A stretch of DNA of 5,881 nucleotides from an uncultured Clostridia bacterium (GTDB taxonomy: Bacteria > Bacillota > Clostridia > Christensenellales > Borkfalkiaceae), in the NCBI GenBank assembly GCA_905235765.1, contig CAJOMM010000044.1, positions 1-5,881 on the forward strand. The letters run 5' to 3'. Below, piece after piece: positions 5,652 through 5,881 of this stretch. The notes below the pieces were generated by a model. That model saw nothing but the letters and a program-made list of their open reading frames with translations. It had not been told where the DNA came from and did not search any database. Each line of letters starts with the position of its first letter. Within the stretch, counting starts at the first letter, position 1. The position numbers and the translations under genes were made by a program.

Positions 5652-5881
5652 ATGAAATTGTTGAATAATCGTAAAATTTTTCTGATAGCCGGGCTGGTCG
5701 TGGTGCTTTTCGGGATGTTGTTTTTGGGCATATTCGGACTCAATAAGACCGTAGATTATAAAGATAGTTACGAGATTAAAGTAAGCGTAGATCAGAACGT
5801 GAAGAATTCTTCCGAGGTTCTTTCTTCCGCTGCGGAAAAATATTTTTCAGATAACGGAATAAAATTGGTTGGTTTCGGCAC
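5652..5881 (+). CDS. secF: SecF-like protein-export membrane protein (3' truncated by window edge)
   Basis: Only the first 76 complete codons are visible. The ATG follows the secD-like stop after two bases and has a strong GGAGGAG site. A basic N-terminus (MKLLNNRK) precedes a hydrophobic helix at about residues 9-28, then FGLNKTVDYKDSYEIKVSVD, which aligns with the SecF block after helix 1 (GLNxGIDFxGGTxxxV). Next comes a helix-like segment (SSEVLSSAAEKYFSDNG), matching the start of the SecF outer domain. The family call rests on this pattern and on the position immediately downstream of secD, where a separate secF normally sits. The Gly-Gly of the motif is replaced by Asp-Ser. The rest of the protein, including the membrane motifs that would confirm SecF, is outside the window. 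Confidence 0.7.
   Translation, partial: MKLLNNRKIFLIAGLVVVLFGMLFLGIFGLNKTVDYKDSYEIKVSVDQNVKNSSEVLSSAAEKYFSDNGIKLVGFG

Overview
The window looks like chromosomal DNA of a low-to-moderate GC Firmicute, most likely an uncultured Clostridia lineage. This is inferred from strong AGGAG/GGAGG ribosome sites, textbook SigA-type promoters with TATAAT boxes, tight TAA-ATG gene packing, and family content (bacterial OGG1-type glycosylase, CPBP protease, DUF1858 protein, double zinc-ribbon membrane protein, separate secD and secF). No mobile element, phage gene, CRISPR array, tRNA or rRNA was seen. The species cannot be named from the sequence alone.

Layout. Positions 2-727 (+) hold the 3' part of an OGG1-like 8-oxoguanine DNA glycosylase; its start lies upstream of the window. 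It abuts a CPBP intramembrane protease gene (728-1513, +). Facing them, and overlapping the protease gene tail-to-tail by 22 bases, is a dGTPase-like HD hydrolase (1492-2679, -). The 170-base gap 2680-2849 carries two divergent promoters. One fires left into the dGTPase gene and places the transcript start on its ATG, suggesting a leaderless mRNA. The other fires right into a two-gene unit: a 66-residue DUF1858 CxxC protein (2850-3050) and a double zinc-ribbon protein with one C-terminal membrane helix (3053-4147). The 140-base gap 4148-4287 holds a candidate terminator, a new promoter and a hairpin that starts almost at the predicted transcript end and stops right at the Shine-Dalgarno sequence. 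It leads into a divergent secD-like gene (4288-5649) and the first 76 codons of a secF-like gene (5652 to the window edge), which are translationally close.

How the genes work together. The left half reads as housekeeping: base-excision repair of oxidised guanine, and dNTP-pool control by the dGTPase, though the two sit on opposite strands and are not one operon. The right half is the auxiliary protein-export pair SecD/SecF that normally assists SecYEG. The most unusual point is that both Sec proteins keep the overall fold signature but have lost hallmark residues: the Asp/Asn of the SecD membrane motif and the Gly-Gly of the SecF motif after the first helix. I found no convincing wholly new multi-gene system. 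The divergent SecDF pair and the leader architectures are the observations most worth following.
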